From Cryptomeria japonica (lineage: Eukaryota; Streptophyta; Pinopsida; Cupressales; Cupressaceae), in assembly GCF_030272615.1 (NCBI RefSeq), contig NC_081414.1:2109501-2173500 (forward strand): a stretch of 64,000 bases of DNA. The letters are read 5' to 3'. Both the position numbers and the translations under genes were made by a program. The notes beneath the pieces are model-generated. The model was not told the DNA's origin and did not search any database. It saw only the letters and a program-made list of their open reading frames with translations. Positions 25,634 through 47,500 of this stretch are shown one piece after another; the first letter of the stretch is position 1; each line of letters opens with the position of its first letter.

Positions 25634-25645
25634 GCTCTAATACCA
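25634..25645 (-). other. Primer binding site of Copia A
   Basis: On the minus strand TGGTATTAGAGC follows the LTR end by a few bases and is complementary to initiator tRNA-Met, as in most plant Copia elements. Confidence 0.8.
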
Positions 25646-25650
25646 ATTTT

Positions 25651-27331
25651 TGGACACAATGGATCATTGAGAGGGGGGTGAATCAATGATTTATCACTTT
25701 TTCTTTCAAACAGGGATAAATCAGTACTCTGTGAAGCAAATAGAGTGCAGACCGGTAAGCCAAACTATGCAAACAAAATGTATGAAAGGATTTGCTATAA
25801 CATCAAAATAACTCATACACCAGAATGCATCACATAGCAATAGATATATGAGGAAAACTCAATATGGGAAAAAACTTGGTGAGAATAGCTAGTGGAGATC
25901 TTCTGCTCCAATCCTGCCTCATAATAAAACTAACATGATTACAATTTTAGGGCACCAACCCAAAGAGCACAAACCCCTAATTGATGAACATTGACTCAAA
26001 GGAGCACCAACCCTTAAACAATTTGTAGGCTACAACCTAAAGGATCTACAACCCTTGCACTAAGCACCTACTTAGTGAAAATAATATGATGATTCAAATA
26101 CAAAAATAACTTCCCTGTTGCAAATGAAGTTTTGCAACCCTTCAATACACTACTCTACCAGTTTCAATCTTACCAGTCTGTGAAACCTCCACACTCACTA
26201 CAACACTACCTTTATGCTGGTTCTTACTCTGTCAAAAACTTCCCTTCCTTTGTCTGTTGGATTCACCTCACACCTACTCACACTCTGACAAGTTTTGTCT
26301 CTGTCGGTTCACACCTTGCCGGTTTCTCCTTCAAGACACAATCACTAGAGATTTTCTTTGTTTTTCACATAAATAATCTTTTCTCCCTATCTTTCATACA
26401 CCAGTATAATCACATATCATTTCGCAGCAACAACTTCATCGCTTTTAGACTTGTATATTTAAAAACAAGTTTTCCTACCAAAAACAAATTCAAACACCAG
26501 GCGGTTAGGGTTTCTTTCCTTTGACCAAATCTGCATCAAAACTTGTTTGATCTATCTTGGATCGTTCACCTGCTATGGGGAGATGCATCAGTACATGTTT
26601 TTATTCATCCAATGCATGTTTTCTAAAAATAGCAAACATTATCATACTTTACGGCCTTGATCTTGGTCGACCTCATCTTGTCCAGTTGTTTCTGGCTGGA
26701 GGTCAATCTCCAATCGGATTTCATGATCCGATCACCATGCCAACAACTACCTGATCATTCTCTGTCGTCCATTCTACCTCAAGTTGCAACAATCAGATAA
26801 TATACCTTGATTTTTGGATCTATCATTTAATGACCACCAACTACACGGACAACCATGTTGATGAACATTTTATCAACCTCTGCATGTTTGCCACCTTAGC
26901 TCCCCATGGCACACGTCAGCATACTTTCAGCTCATCAACAATGAGTCAGTTTCACCCTGAACATCCCTACCGGTACAAACCCTTCTACCGGTACAGACCT
27001 TTACCGATATGCCAAATACATAGGACAATAGTTGTTATCGGCATTACACAATACTGACAATTCATCTAACCTTCTGGTATGTCTTCATGTCATTTGTTCA
27101 GGTCAACTCACTAGGTGTTGTTGTGATTCATCTAACATTTTGCCTCTTCATCACAAATAAACAACCAACCTTCATATCGGTTTATGCCTTACTAGTTAAT
27201 ACTCAGGGATGCCAACTCACTTCTACATCTTACCTTATACCGGTGATATCATATGTCAACACATGATCACACTTCTCTTCTACCAGTAGCCTACAATACT
27301 GGTTGACATCAATGACAATTCAATGCCAACA
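25651..27331 (-). repeat. Copia A LTR (upstream copy)
   Basis: Partner of 852-2574. It begins TGTTGGCATTGAATTG and ends GTGTCCA on the minus strand, with the primer binding site next to it. It holds the same CCGGTA-rich segment (around 26970-27000). Confidence 0.87.
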
Positions 27332-27850
27332 ATCAGAGAGCTTTGTGCAAAGATAAGAAGAGGACTGAAAGCTAGAGGCATAATTTGATAGGAAAGATCA
27401 GTGAGCATAGGATAAAGTCTGTGAGCAGAGAAGAACTAAGTCTTTAACAGACATAGTAATCATAGTGAGTTACAAAACATCATTTGTAGCTAGGTGCTCA
27501 AATTGTAGCTATAATTTTTTGTTGTTATTTTCTGAGTGGGTACTTGGATCAAGGGTAGGTGCTCCTTTAAGTTGTTGCTCATAAAATTTATGGGTTGGTG
27601 CTCCTTTGGGTTGGTGCCCATAAACATTGTAATAAAATACTTTTCATTGTGAGGGTGGATTAGAGCAATAGACTCTAATAGCATTTCTTGCCGAGGTTTT
27701 TCCTCATAGTTTTTCTATTATGTGTTTGCCCTATGTGTGAATGTGTTTTTGATCTCTCTACATTTCTATTATCAGTGTTTGATTGATTAGAAAGTTAATT
27801 TTTTGTTACCACTAATTCACCCTCTCAGTGGTCATTTGTGTTCCTTCAGT
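27332..27850 (+). repeat. LTR fragment of family X, right copy
   Basis: Same-strand repeat of 499-848, starting exactly where the Copia A LTR ends (ATCAGAGAGC versus ATCAAAGAGT on the left). It continues further than the left copy, through TTGCCGAGGTTTTTCCTCAT to a CACCCTCTCAGTGG end that mirrors the Copia A LTR terminus on the other strand. No primer binding site follows. Confidence 0.5.
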
Positions 27851-29465
27851 TTATTTATAGTGTTGTTTCAAATATTAAAATTTAGGAATGTGAATAAGTT
27901 ATGTTAGTTGATAATCTTCTTATAAAGAGGATTATTTAATTTCTTGCACCTTAATAATTGATTAAGACAAAGGTGTCCATTGTTGAAATAGTCAATTAAC
28001 ACTCATTTGACAAAGCTAGAGAACCTCTTGAGTTGCTACCGATAACTCTTATAGAATGTTTATGTGAAAGGTAAGAGGTTGAGTTGACCATCATTCTAGA
28101 GCAAATGAGATTAGTATGGGTAAAGGCCACAACTTGCAATCAATAGGGAAATTCATAGTCAAGTGATCTCTCCAATGTGGCTTGAATCTTGAGTTACAAA
28201 GTCAATATTAAAAGGCTTAAGGACTATTCTCTGGATAGTTTGCTAGTTTTGCTTTTGTTGCACCCTTACACTTAGAAAATCACTCCTAATCTCACATATT
28301 GGTCAAAAAAAGTTTTTTAGTACTTGGTTAACCAAAAATATAACTTGCATATATCGATACAATGATTAATGTAATATGTCTATAGCCTTAATAATTAGGT
28401 CCATAAATTTTTTTAAAACATCAAGCATGAATAATGTTAGGGTTTCCACCTTAGTATAAATTAGATTAAGACATTAGGTATTTAACACAAAAAGAAATAT
28501 AATTTGTGGGGATGTGACAAGATGCCAAAGCAGCATGTGGTGGAAATTAAAGGGGTGTTGGAATATTCTAATTATTTCTCCCATAATGTATAGTATTTGA
28601 GTGTTCCTATGTAGGGTTATTACGAAGGTTTTGACGGTTTCTATAAATCTAAATTTTTTGTATGTCGACTAAGTTTCTGAATTATTCTTTATACTCTCTA
28701 AAATTTCTATTTAAGAAAGTTAATGTAATAGTTGTTTCATCAAGTTGAATATAAATTATTCTCTTATGTAGAAACGTTCATATTTATCTTTGCCTTTATC
28801 CACCAATAAAAGATTGTGATCCTCCTACTAGTGCAACTCTCAATGCTTAACAACTTTCTTTTTATTGAAAAAATGGAAGAATAATTACAAGATGATAGTC
28901 TCAGTTTTATTTTTTTAATGATATTGAGGGTTAACTCTCTTTTAATTGTTTTTGTCTAATTAGATTTGATTCCACCTAGTTTCTCATTTCTACCATCCAT
29001 TTTTTTAATAATATTTTATTGACACTTTTTAATTACTAAAATGTGAAAAACTTATTGACATATTAACTTATTTTTTTTTATGAATATGCGTGTCAATATC
29101 TATTAGAATAAAAATAGGTTACCCATCCACAAAATAATATGGGGACACGTGCTCAGCCCTCCAAGTCACATGGACAGTGCCCAAAAAATAGAACCAAAGT
29201 CACATGGGTAGGAACCTGAAAAACAAAGAAACAACAAAACAAAATAACAGTCATGAAGGCTAAACCCGAATAAAATAAAACCATGTTCAATTATGCAGCT
29301 AGAGCAATCCTAAAGGACGGTGGAGGAGGAAGCCACCTTAAAGATTCTGGTCACCCACCACCACCACCACCAGTAGACGGCCCTACACCACCCGAAGACC
29401 AGACCCTCTTATTTGAATGCGATAATTGAAAAAAAAAAAGAAAGACTTATTAACGTATAAGTTAT
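27851..29465. other. Intergenic stretch upstream of the ABCC gene
   Basis: No protein-like frame, LTR pair or RNA gene is recognised. It is AT-rich. Two ~11 bp copies of AAGTCACATGG (near 29163 and 29199) and a CCACCA run near 29354 are the only visible structure. Hydrophobic TMD0 coding sequence, expected upstream of plant ABCC proteins, is not present here. Confidence 0.5.
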
Positions 29466-29702
29466 TTGCACGTGAGAGAAAAAAAAGGAAAGAAGATACA
29501 ATATGAATTTCTTCCACATAAGATACAATATGAATTTCTTCCACTTGTTGGGTGGAATAATGTAGCGGAAGGGACAAAATTTATAGATGGGGCAGGGAAA
29601 ATTTATAGTGCGCTTGACGGTCAAGCCTTGGGCAACAAGACACATCCATGCGGATTAAATACTAAATCGGACACCAGTCTTCCTTCACATTGCTCTTCAC
29701 GA
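29466..29702 (+). other. In-frame leader upstream of the ABCC start, with a short direct repeat
   Basis: The frame of exon 1 stays open for 79 codons upstream of the chosen Met, from 29466. It includes a 24 bp direct repeat (ATACAATATGAATTTCTTCC twice, about 29496-29541). The predicted peptide (KKIQYEFLPHKIQYEFLPL) is hydrophilic and does not resemble TMD0 or the L0 linker. I chose 29703 because similarity to the family (MDLKTPLL, then YSNASLLSLLTFSW) starts there. Confidence 0.4.
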
Positions 29703-39436
<9,734 letters not shown>

Positions 39437-42400
39437 AATCTCAATTACTGGGCAATTTAAGTGTGTTGGATATCTCCTGGTCCAAAGTGTTCCATGGCAA
39501 GATCTCTATTTGCTATATGGAATAGCATTAGTTATTCAATATGAGTTCACACAGAATCTACATACGATCTTATTAAAAAATACTAGTTCGATTAAAAGAT
39601 AATAAATAATTTAGTCTGGATTTATAATAATGTTAGTGATTTATGAGTTGACATAGAATCTAGAGATGACCTTATTAATAAAACATTAATTGTATTTATT
39701 TACTTAAATGTATTTATCTATTTTAATATATTTTAAATTAAATTTAGATTAAAAAATAATAAATAATTTAATCTAGGTTTATAATACTAGTGTTAGTGAT
39801 TTTTTGATCTTTTATAATATTATGTAAAATTCTTTAGATTAAAATTAATCTTGAAGTTATGTTAAATTTTTTTATTCATATTAAAGTTATGTTAACTTGA
39901 TTCTAAAGTAAATTTATAGATGAGAGACACAAATATACACATTAATTAATATGCATTTCATAAGTTTTGTGTAAATGAAAATAATTATTTATTGTATTTT
40001 TGCTTTACATGTATGCATCAAATTGTTAGGAGTCATGTCTTGCAAATGCAATTTTTAGATATTGAAATTTTTTAATACACAAACAACACATTTAGGCTAT
40101 AGCTATAATAGAGATTCATTCTTAAGTGCAAACAAGATCGAAGGAATATTGATTGAAACAAAACCATTAGATCAACATCTCCTTTGAGCAGTAGATCATC
40201 ATTAACATGAACTTGTTGTAAGAAAGCATTAATTCCCCCAAAAGATGAATGTGGACATTGAGAAAATTGGATCGTTTCATCATAACAATATGCTTTGAAG
40301 AATGTATCCATTAGAGATGAAAATAATTAGGTTCATCACGTTCACTGTGTTGGGAACATGTTTTTTTAAAAGTTTTTCATCTTTTGGCACAAGCTTATTA
40401 ACCATAGAGGTATATTTGATTCCTATTCTTCCTACATAATAATGGGGAATGTGGAAGATGAAGATGAATCAAAATTTAAAACAAAATACAATGTTTCTTC
40501 AATAGATAAATCAGTGTCAAGATGTTTAGAGAAAATATCCTAAACCAAAAATGAATTTTTTGTTGATAATTTTGACATGATGCGTACCATGAGCTAAAAA
40601 ATCTTGAAACAAAAGATCTTGTTCTTAAACTAACTATGTTATTTCCTAGACCTTATCTTGTTTAGGTTCATCAAAGAATCCTTTGAATGCTTTAAATAAA
40701 TCATCCAATACATATTAATCCATTGTGTAATCATTGTCCTTTTAGTGGAAATTGTTGAATCATAATTCAGGTCTCTAGATTTTTGGGAAAACTTTATCTT
40801 TCTTTAGATATAGATGATATAGTCTTTCTATGTTTGACTTAGAAGCTTGTTCTTCTTCACTGTAGAATTTTAGCATTGCTTGTGAAGTAGATGGAAATTC
40901 AACTCTTTGTATGATTTGTTAATGTAGGGGCAAGTATAGGCTCTTGGAAATAAGATACCATTGGCAGTAACATCTATGGATTCTCTTCATGTAATTTCCT
41001 CCTTTCAACTACATGATCTTTCTCAATTCTTTGACTCCACAAACAAACACAGTTATTAAATGTATTTTCTTATTCAACACAAATAGGTACATATTGAAAA
41101 TATCTTATTGTAAATGTCGCCATTAATCTCATCCCAAATATGTTCAAGATTACTTGAAAATTTTCTTGATTTGCTTGAGAAGAATACATGTGCTACATCA
41201 TATGAAACATCTACAAATAATTTATAACATTGCGGTCTCTTATTGTAGGGAAGGAACAATGGTTATTCAAGTTATCTTCAAGAGGTGCCTATGAGACAAA
41301 TCTTTTCAAGGGAATGATGTAAATTAAATCAATCATTTCTAGTAGAAGGACTGGCATTTTTGTAATATTCCCTTGACATTTTTGAGTTGGAACATTCTAT
41401 TGAAACTATGTTTTAATATTTTTCATATGAATAACCACTACTTACTAGAGATAATCAACAAAAATTGGAATCATTGGGTTGAATGAATCTTATTCTATTT
41501 TTTCAGTGATAATCATATTTTTTCTATCATTAGAACGGATCATTTATGCAACTTTTGACAAAACTATATTAACAAAATAATTTAGGATATTTTCCAAAGA
41601 TGGTTTCAAAATAGAGTGGGTTCTTCTAATGGGGTGGTTGAATCAAGTAATGCATTCTTTTATTGTTGTAAGAAGATAAAATATTATGACTATAGAAACT
41701 TATGATATTAGAAAACCATCGAGTCACTTAAACCCTAATTTGGCACGCTTCCTTGGCTCTTCAACCATATATTTATCCTTTTTAGTTCCTTTTGGACTAT
41801 CTAAGCCCTATTTTTATTTGGGCAAAGCCTTTATGCATCTTTACCAACCTTGTTGAAAATGTTGGCAATGATATTTCAATTGCTAAACCACTAGTGGCAC
41901 AAACCTCTTATGAGTTTTGCCTCTCATTTCTATTCCAAATGAAACAAAACTTAAGCTACTATTCATAAACTAAGTATAATAATTATATGATTGAACTATT
42001 AGAGAAGTTTACTCAACTTATGAAAATGGAGATCTTAAGTGATATGCCACCCTTTTTGTGATGTCAAGTAGAATAATCTGTTAATTAAAGCATGTTCCTT
42101 ATGTAGACAATTCTTTTAGAGTTTGACCATCGTTTCACCTAAAATCTAATTATAAATTGTTGGAGTAGATATGTAACTCCACAACACCCCCAAAATCCCT
42201 GCAAGACCAAAATAGCTTCCACAAGAGAGAATAGCAAGATAACTTGCATGATAAGAATGCATTAATTTAATATACAAGAGGCCTTGCTTATATAAGAAAG
42301 GTGTGATGTGGTATGAACAACTACCCTTGATACAAATATTAAATGCATGATGCAAATATTAAATTCCTGGATAACTAAAAGTAAATGAGGTGAACATGGC

Positions 42401-42845
42401 CCCAACTAACTTCTAGAAATGACACATAGGACCTAAGTTAACTTAAGATTTGAATAGGTTCCCACTAATGTTTAGTTAGGAATATTTAATCTCATTCACA
42501 CTAACATAAATTACTATGGCTTAAGTCAAAAGAAAAATGTTACAAGACATATGCAAAGTTTCACAATGTTGGTAGAGATTTCTTATGGCTAAGATATCTT
42601 TGGTAAAAACTTATCTTATTTCTACCTCTTTTTTTCCACATGAGAAAAGATTCTAAGTGGTCCAACCATCCCTAGTTATTTCTTTGGCATTTCTATCACA
42701 TTTTCACTTGACACTATAGAATTATCAAGTGGCCAAGCCACTACAAATGTCCACTCAAGGTAGACTTGCCATATTTTTATAGAGCTAAATGGAAGTTGTC
42801 TTCACCTATGCCCCTTTCACAAATTTAAGGATAACTTCTATATTT
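39437..42845. other. Stretch without recognised genes downstream of ABCC
   Basis: AT-rich; the open frames (minus 40072-40311, 41074-41259, 42146-42355) have no family resemblance. Around 39588-39800 two ~55 bp segments are repeated (ATAATAAATAATTTA(G/A)TCT). Near 42158-42400 a minus-strand block with CTTATATAAG and a CTCCAACA end looks LTR-like but lacks a primer binding site or partner. Confidence 0.4.
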
Positions 42846-42890
42846 TGTCATAACCCTCTTTTTGGACCTTGATATGACTTGTTGTTGTTG

Positions 42891-42975
<85 letters not shown>

Positions 42976-43142
42976 ATTATTATTATTATTAAATTATTAT
43001 TGTGGATGCCTATCTTGTTTTGATAGATGTACCTGAGTATGTGATTGAGTCAAACATAATTAAGAATAGGTAAGAATAAGTAATCATCATCTAAAAAAAA
43101 AATTCAGTTGAGTTTTTGGATTAAGTTAAGTGGGTTATTACA
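42846..43142 (+). repeat. Short LTR copy (297 bp) with ATT microsatellite
   Basis: It shares the first ~45 bp and the last ~135 bp with the long LTR at 44459-50037. Its middle consists of (TTG)n(TTA/ATT)n microsatellite (about 42880-43000). It holds one hairpin unit (43010-43026). Confidence 0.82.
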
Positions 43143-44458
43143 TGTGGTATCAGAGCCAGGTTCAAGTCTAGGCCTTGAGCTCACCTCAACTTATTTAATC
43201 TCAAAGAGTATCTTGGAAGTAGTTGGAAGTAGTAGAGATAAATTGATTGAATAATAAATTTGAATTTTAAGAAAGACCTAGATGGTAAGGAAGGTGAAAT
43301 AGAAAAGCATACCACCACAAGGAGTCAAAGAGAAGTTAGCAATGATGGAAATCAACAAGAATAAGGAGTGAGTCAACAATGAGAGCTGAAGCTATAATCA
43401 ATGTATTAAATGAGAAAAGGGAATAGATGGGTAATGACATTGAAAAATAGAAGTGGGACTTAAAATGAGGATCTTGACAACAATAAGGAAATGAGATGGA
43501 TGATGAGAGGGAAATTAATATGTTGGAGCTATCTAAAGATTTGAAGAAAATCACCCCACCTATGTTAGATGGAAAGAAAGTTGGTGAAGGAGCAAAAGAT
43601 TGGTTCAATGAAATGGAAAAATAATTTAATTAAAAAGGACATTAGTGAAAATACCAAGGCATTATGGGGTCCCTATCAACTTATCAAGGTAGCAACTAGT
43701 TGGTGGATTAACACGAAGGAATAAAATAGGTATAACAAGGACATAACCACATGAGATCAATTCGTTCACCATTTATATAAAAGATGGCTATCACAAGTAT
43801 TGTTTGATGAGAAGGTGACATAATTTCATAATCTTCAACAAGGGACCTTGACTATTCAACAATATTGGGATAAGATCATTGAATTGATAAAGAACGTACC
43901 TATGTATCAAAAAGTTCATTTTGGGTTGAATACCAACATAAGGGTAGAAGTTGATGAAGGAAGTACTTGAGAAATCTTTAAATCAAGAAAGGAACATTCA
44001 AATCCTAGTAGCAACAAGATAGAACTTTAACAAGAATCGTTCATTCAAAAGGAAGCATGAATTCAAGGAGAACTCAAACCTCAACAAGTATCAAGATTTT
44101 AATAAATCTAGAAGGAGGCCACCTCCTAATCAAATCAAAGGGATAAATACAATAATAATAGGAGGAATTATGATGGAAATGATCAACAAATAGGATAACT
44201 TATTTACCAAGGTTTGATGAAGCAAGGAAGGATCCTCCTACAAATCGGGAAAATAATGATAGAGCTATTTAGAGTTTTGGAAAGACGCCAATACCAATTG
44301 CGCAACAAAGAGGTTTATCAATGCAAAGTACAATGAAATCAATATGATGCTACATGGAAAGACATGAATGAGATACAATAGATGTTTTTCAATAAAATCC
44401 TTACAAGATTATATTAAATAGGTGCATCGAGACGATGCACAATTCAAGGGGGGGAGGA
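43143..44458 (+). pseudogene. Gypsy gag remnant (fossil)
   Basis: Scattered + strand frames resemble Gypsy retrotransposon gag: LSKDLKKITPPMLDGKKVGE followed by KDWFNEME, then FHNLQQGTLTIQQYWDKI and VPMYQK. No protease, RT or integrase sequence remains between it and the polypurine tract. Several breaks. Confidence 0.6.
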
Positions 44459-44491
44459 TGTCATAACCCTCTTTTTGGACCTTGATATGAC

Positions 44492-44525
<34 letters not shown>

Positions 44526-47500
44526 AATATTAATTTTATGGGTAATGTTTGAAAGAAAAGATAAATTGAAATGAGGTTGGAGTTTTTAAATAAAAAGGAA
44601 TTTAAGTGGTGACACACACATGAAGTCATAATTTATTTGAAAATTGCTTATTTTATCAATATCCTAATTGAGCACATGGTGTAGCAGAAATAAGAAGATT
44701 CTAGAAAAGAAATTTCAAATTCAAAATATTAAGGAATAAATATTATATTTAGCAAACATATGACATGGGAGTTACAAATTAATTCTATGACAAGAATATT
44801 TCTATTCATGGAAATTTTATGACAAGGGAGTTACAAAAATAATTCTTGATAAAATGGAAGAAATAAATAAATTGACAACAAGGGAGTTACAATATTATTT
44901 CTAGCATATTCTCTTACAAATATTAATTGAAGAATCTCCTTATTTTGGAAAATTATTTTTACGGATGGTGAAAGTTATTTACATCTTCAAAATCTATAAA
45001 TTAGGAGGATGTTGGGTGTATTTTATAGACTCCTTTTGGAGAGATTTTTATGGAGTTTCATTTTTATGAATAGTTATAGTTTAGAAGTTTTGTGAGCATG
45101 GAATATAGGTTAAATATTGGAAGTAGATTATTTGATGAAATTTATATAGAATATAGGTGCTGCAAATTGAGGGGGGGGAGGGGAGATTGAAATTGTTGCA
45201 GGAATAAATTTGAAGAAAGGAAGTTGGAAGCAGGAGCATGGTTCAACAGAGAAGGATTTGATCTCTTATGTGAATCCAGGTTCTTTCTTTTGTGTATTTT
45301 CAAATGCTAGTATTAATATTTTGTTTAAAGTGTTAAATAGATATCAGAGAAGGATTTAATCTCTTTTGTGAATCCAGGTTCTTCCTTTTGTGTATTTTCA
45401 AATGTCACTACTATTATTTTAAGTGTTAAAATAAATTTGCTTGTTTGTTTGAATAAAATCTGAATGCAAGTAAATTTTATTTAAATGCATGCAATTTCCT
45501 TTGGTATTTTTGAAGGGATTATTTGAATCCATTACATGTTGAGTTAGATCTGAATGCATGTAAATTTTATTTGGGGTATTTTAAGGAGGATTATTGAATG
45601 CATTTGAATGCAAATACATTTGGAAACTGAGAGAGAATGGTTTATATTTACTTGGGTAAATAGGGGGAAAAAAAAAGAACTCCCTGAATAAAATTGTCAA
45701 TATATTTCTTTGTAGAATTTTCTTTCAACATTAAATTTCAACATATTTCTCTGTAATAATTTCCTTTAACATTTGTGAGTTTCTTTTTAGAAATTTCTTC
45801 CAACTTTAAATTTGTGAATGTGTTGCTGTAGAAATTTCTTCCCCCCAAAAAAAACAATATAAAAATCAAGAAAATATAACAAAAAGATATTTACACTTAT
45901 CTTATTCTTCCAATTCAATTTATTATAAATTTAAAAAGATTTTTTTTTTAATGTACATAAATCTAAATGGTATTTTATTTAGTTGCATATAAAGATAAGA
46001 AAATAAATGAAGTATTATAGTACCAAATAAATATTAGTATTTAAAATACAAAAATACGTATATAGTTATACATGATTTAAAATATCAACATTATAACAAT
46101 AATTAATATTATTTTATTTTGCATGTCCAATATTTTAAATTCAATATATGTATATATCAAATTATAATTATTGTACTTTAAAAATAATAATAAAGCTAGA
46201 TTTATTGCAGAAAATAATTAAATAGAAATATTTATAATTTGAGTATTTAATATTATTTGATATATATAACAGTATTTAGACGAAAGAAAGAAAATTGCTG
46301 ATTTTTCTAAGTTGAGAATTTAATTAAAACATATTGTTTAAAATTCAATATGCAAATAATTAATATTAATTGAATTGACTTTTTAATAAATTATTAAATT
46401 TAATAATTTAATTAGTTATGAAAACAGGAAAAAGGATAATTAATATTTATGTGGTTCCAGCAAAGAAACATAGTTGATGAATTATTGGGTTGAAGAGTTC
46501 TATTTAAGAAATATTTACTAATAAATTAAAAGAAATAGAAAGTAAATCTCATTTTAAGAGAAAAGCTATAAGATAAAAAAATAAAAATAAAATCAATTTG
46601 AATGTGGTTTTATTCATTTCCTGCAACTCTAAAATTTTAATTTTAAAAGACTTAATAAAGTGTTATGATTAGAAATAGGGCTTTCAAAAAGTAATGACTA
46701 TTTAGAAACTTTATATTTTGGTTTTTAAATTTATTTATTTATTTTCAGATTATCTGCTAGATTTTTGCATGAAAGTAATTACATCATCTTTGAACACAAA
46801 TTAAATTATATGCAAACAATTGAAGACATTTTTAGTAGCCTTTTTCGAGTTATAGAAACCTTCATTACTAAGTAAATTTAATTTAATAGTTAAATTTAGA
46901 TTCGATATGAGTAACTATTAAGTAAGTAAATTAAATGGTGTAAACCAATTTATTCATTTAGAATTAGCTCAGTATGAGTAAATAAGTATTTAAATATTGT
47001 GTCACATTTAAGATATCAGTTTTAGTTAAATTTTACTATAATTGTATTAGTTTGATAAAAAATTTAGATGATATTATCGATGATTTTTACTTATAATTTG
47101 TTTATTTGTATTATTAAAATCAATTTGAACATTGGGTAATTTTCTCTTAAGAAAAAAACAAACAAACTTATTATTGGAATTAATTTATAACTTGGGGGAT
47201 TATAAATGTTTTTTTTTCTTAATAGTTGAAACTTATATTATTAGAATGCATTTATTAATTAAAAAGGGTTTTGCTTTCAAATGTTTTCCTTAGTGGATAA
47301 GAAAATTGATTATTAATTATATTAAGTGGTAATTAATCTTTTAAGAGAATTTTAATGAACCTGGCTCATGCCAAAGGGTCACCGATTAGGGTTCTATTGA
47401 TGAGAATTTAAGTTGCAAATTTTGACCTCCCCTTCATGATGGAAAAGAAAACCCCTCTGGGGTTTTGAAAGGATAAATATTGTATAAGGAAAAGAGTCAA

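Larger units (their letters stand above)
852..27331 (-). mobile_element. Copia A: old Copia-type LTR retrotransposon, minus strand, interrupted by nested DNA
   Basis: The element reads right to left: LTR 25651-27331, primer binding site 25634-25645, gag 24780-25575, then foreign DNA (about 7279-24780), then the rest of gag, protease, integrase, reverse transcriptase and RNase H down to 2814, a polypurine tract at 2575-2588, and the second LTR 852-2574. The order gag-PR-IN-RT-RH is diagnostic of Copia (Pseudoviridae). The element is broken, with more than five interruptions in its coding part besides the nested block. The LTR pair differs by roughly 12% in the first 280 bp compared by eye, so it is the oldest element here. 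No matching 5 bp target duplication is seen at the outer ends (AAATT versus ATCAG), so it may be a recombinant of two copies. Confidence 0.82.

Noticed and set aside
42158-42400. Possible minus-strand LTR with TATATAAG and a CCAACA end
   Set aside because: No primer binding site, polypurine tract or partner copy found in the window.
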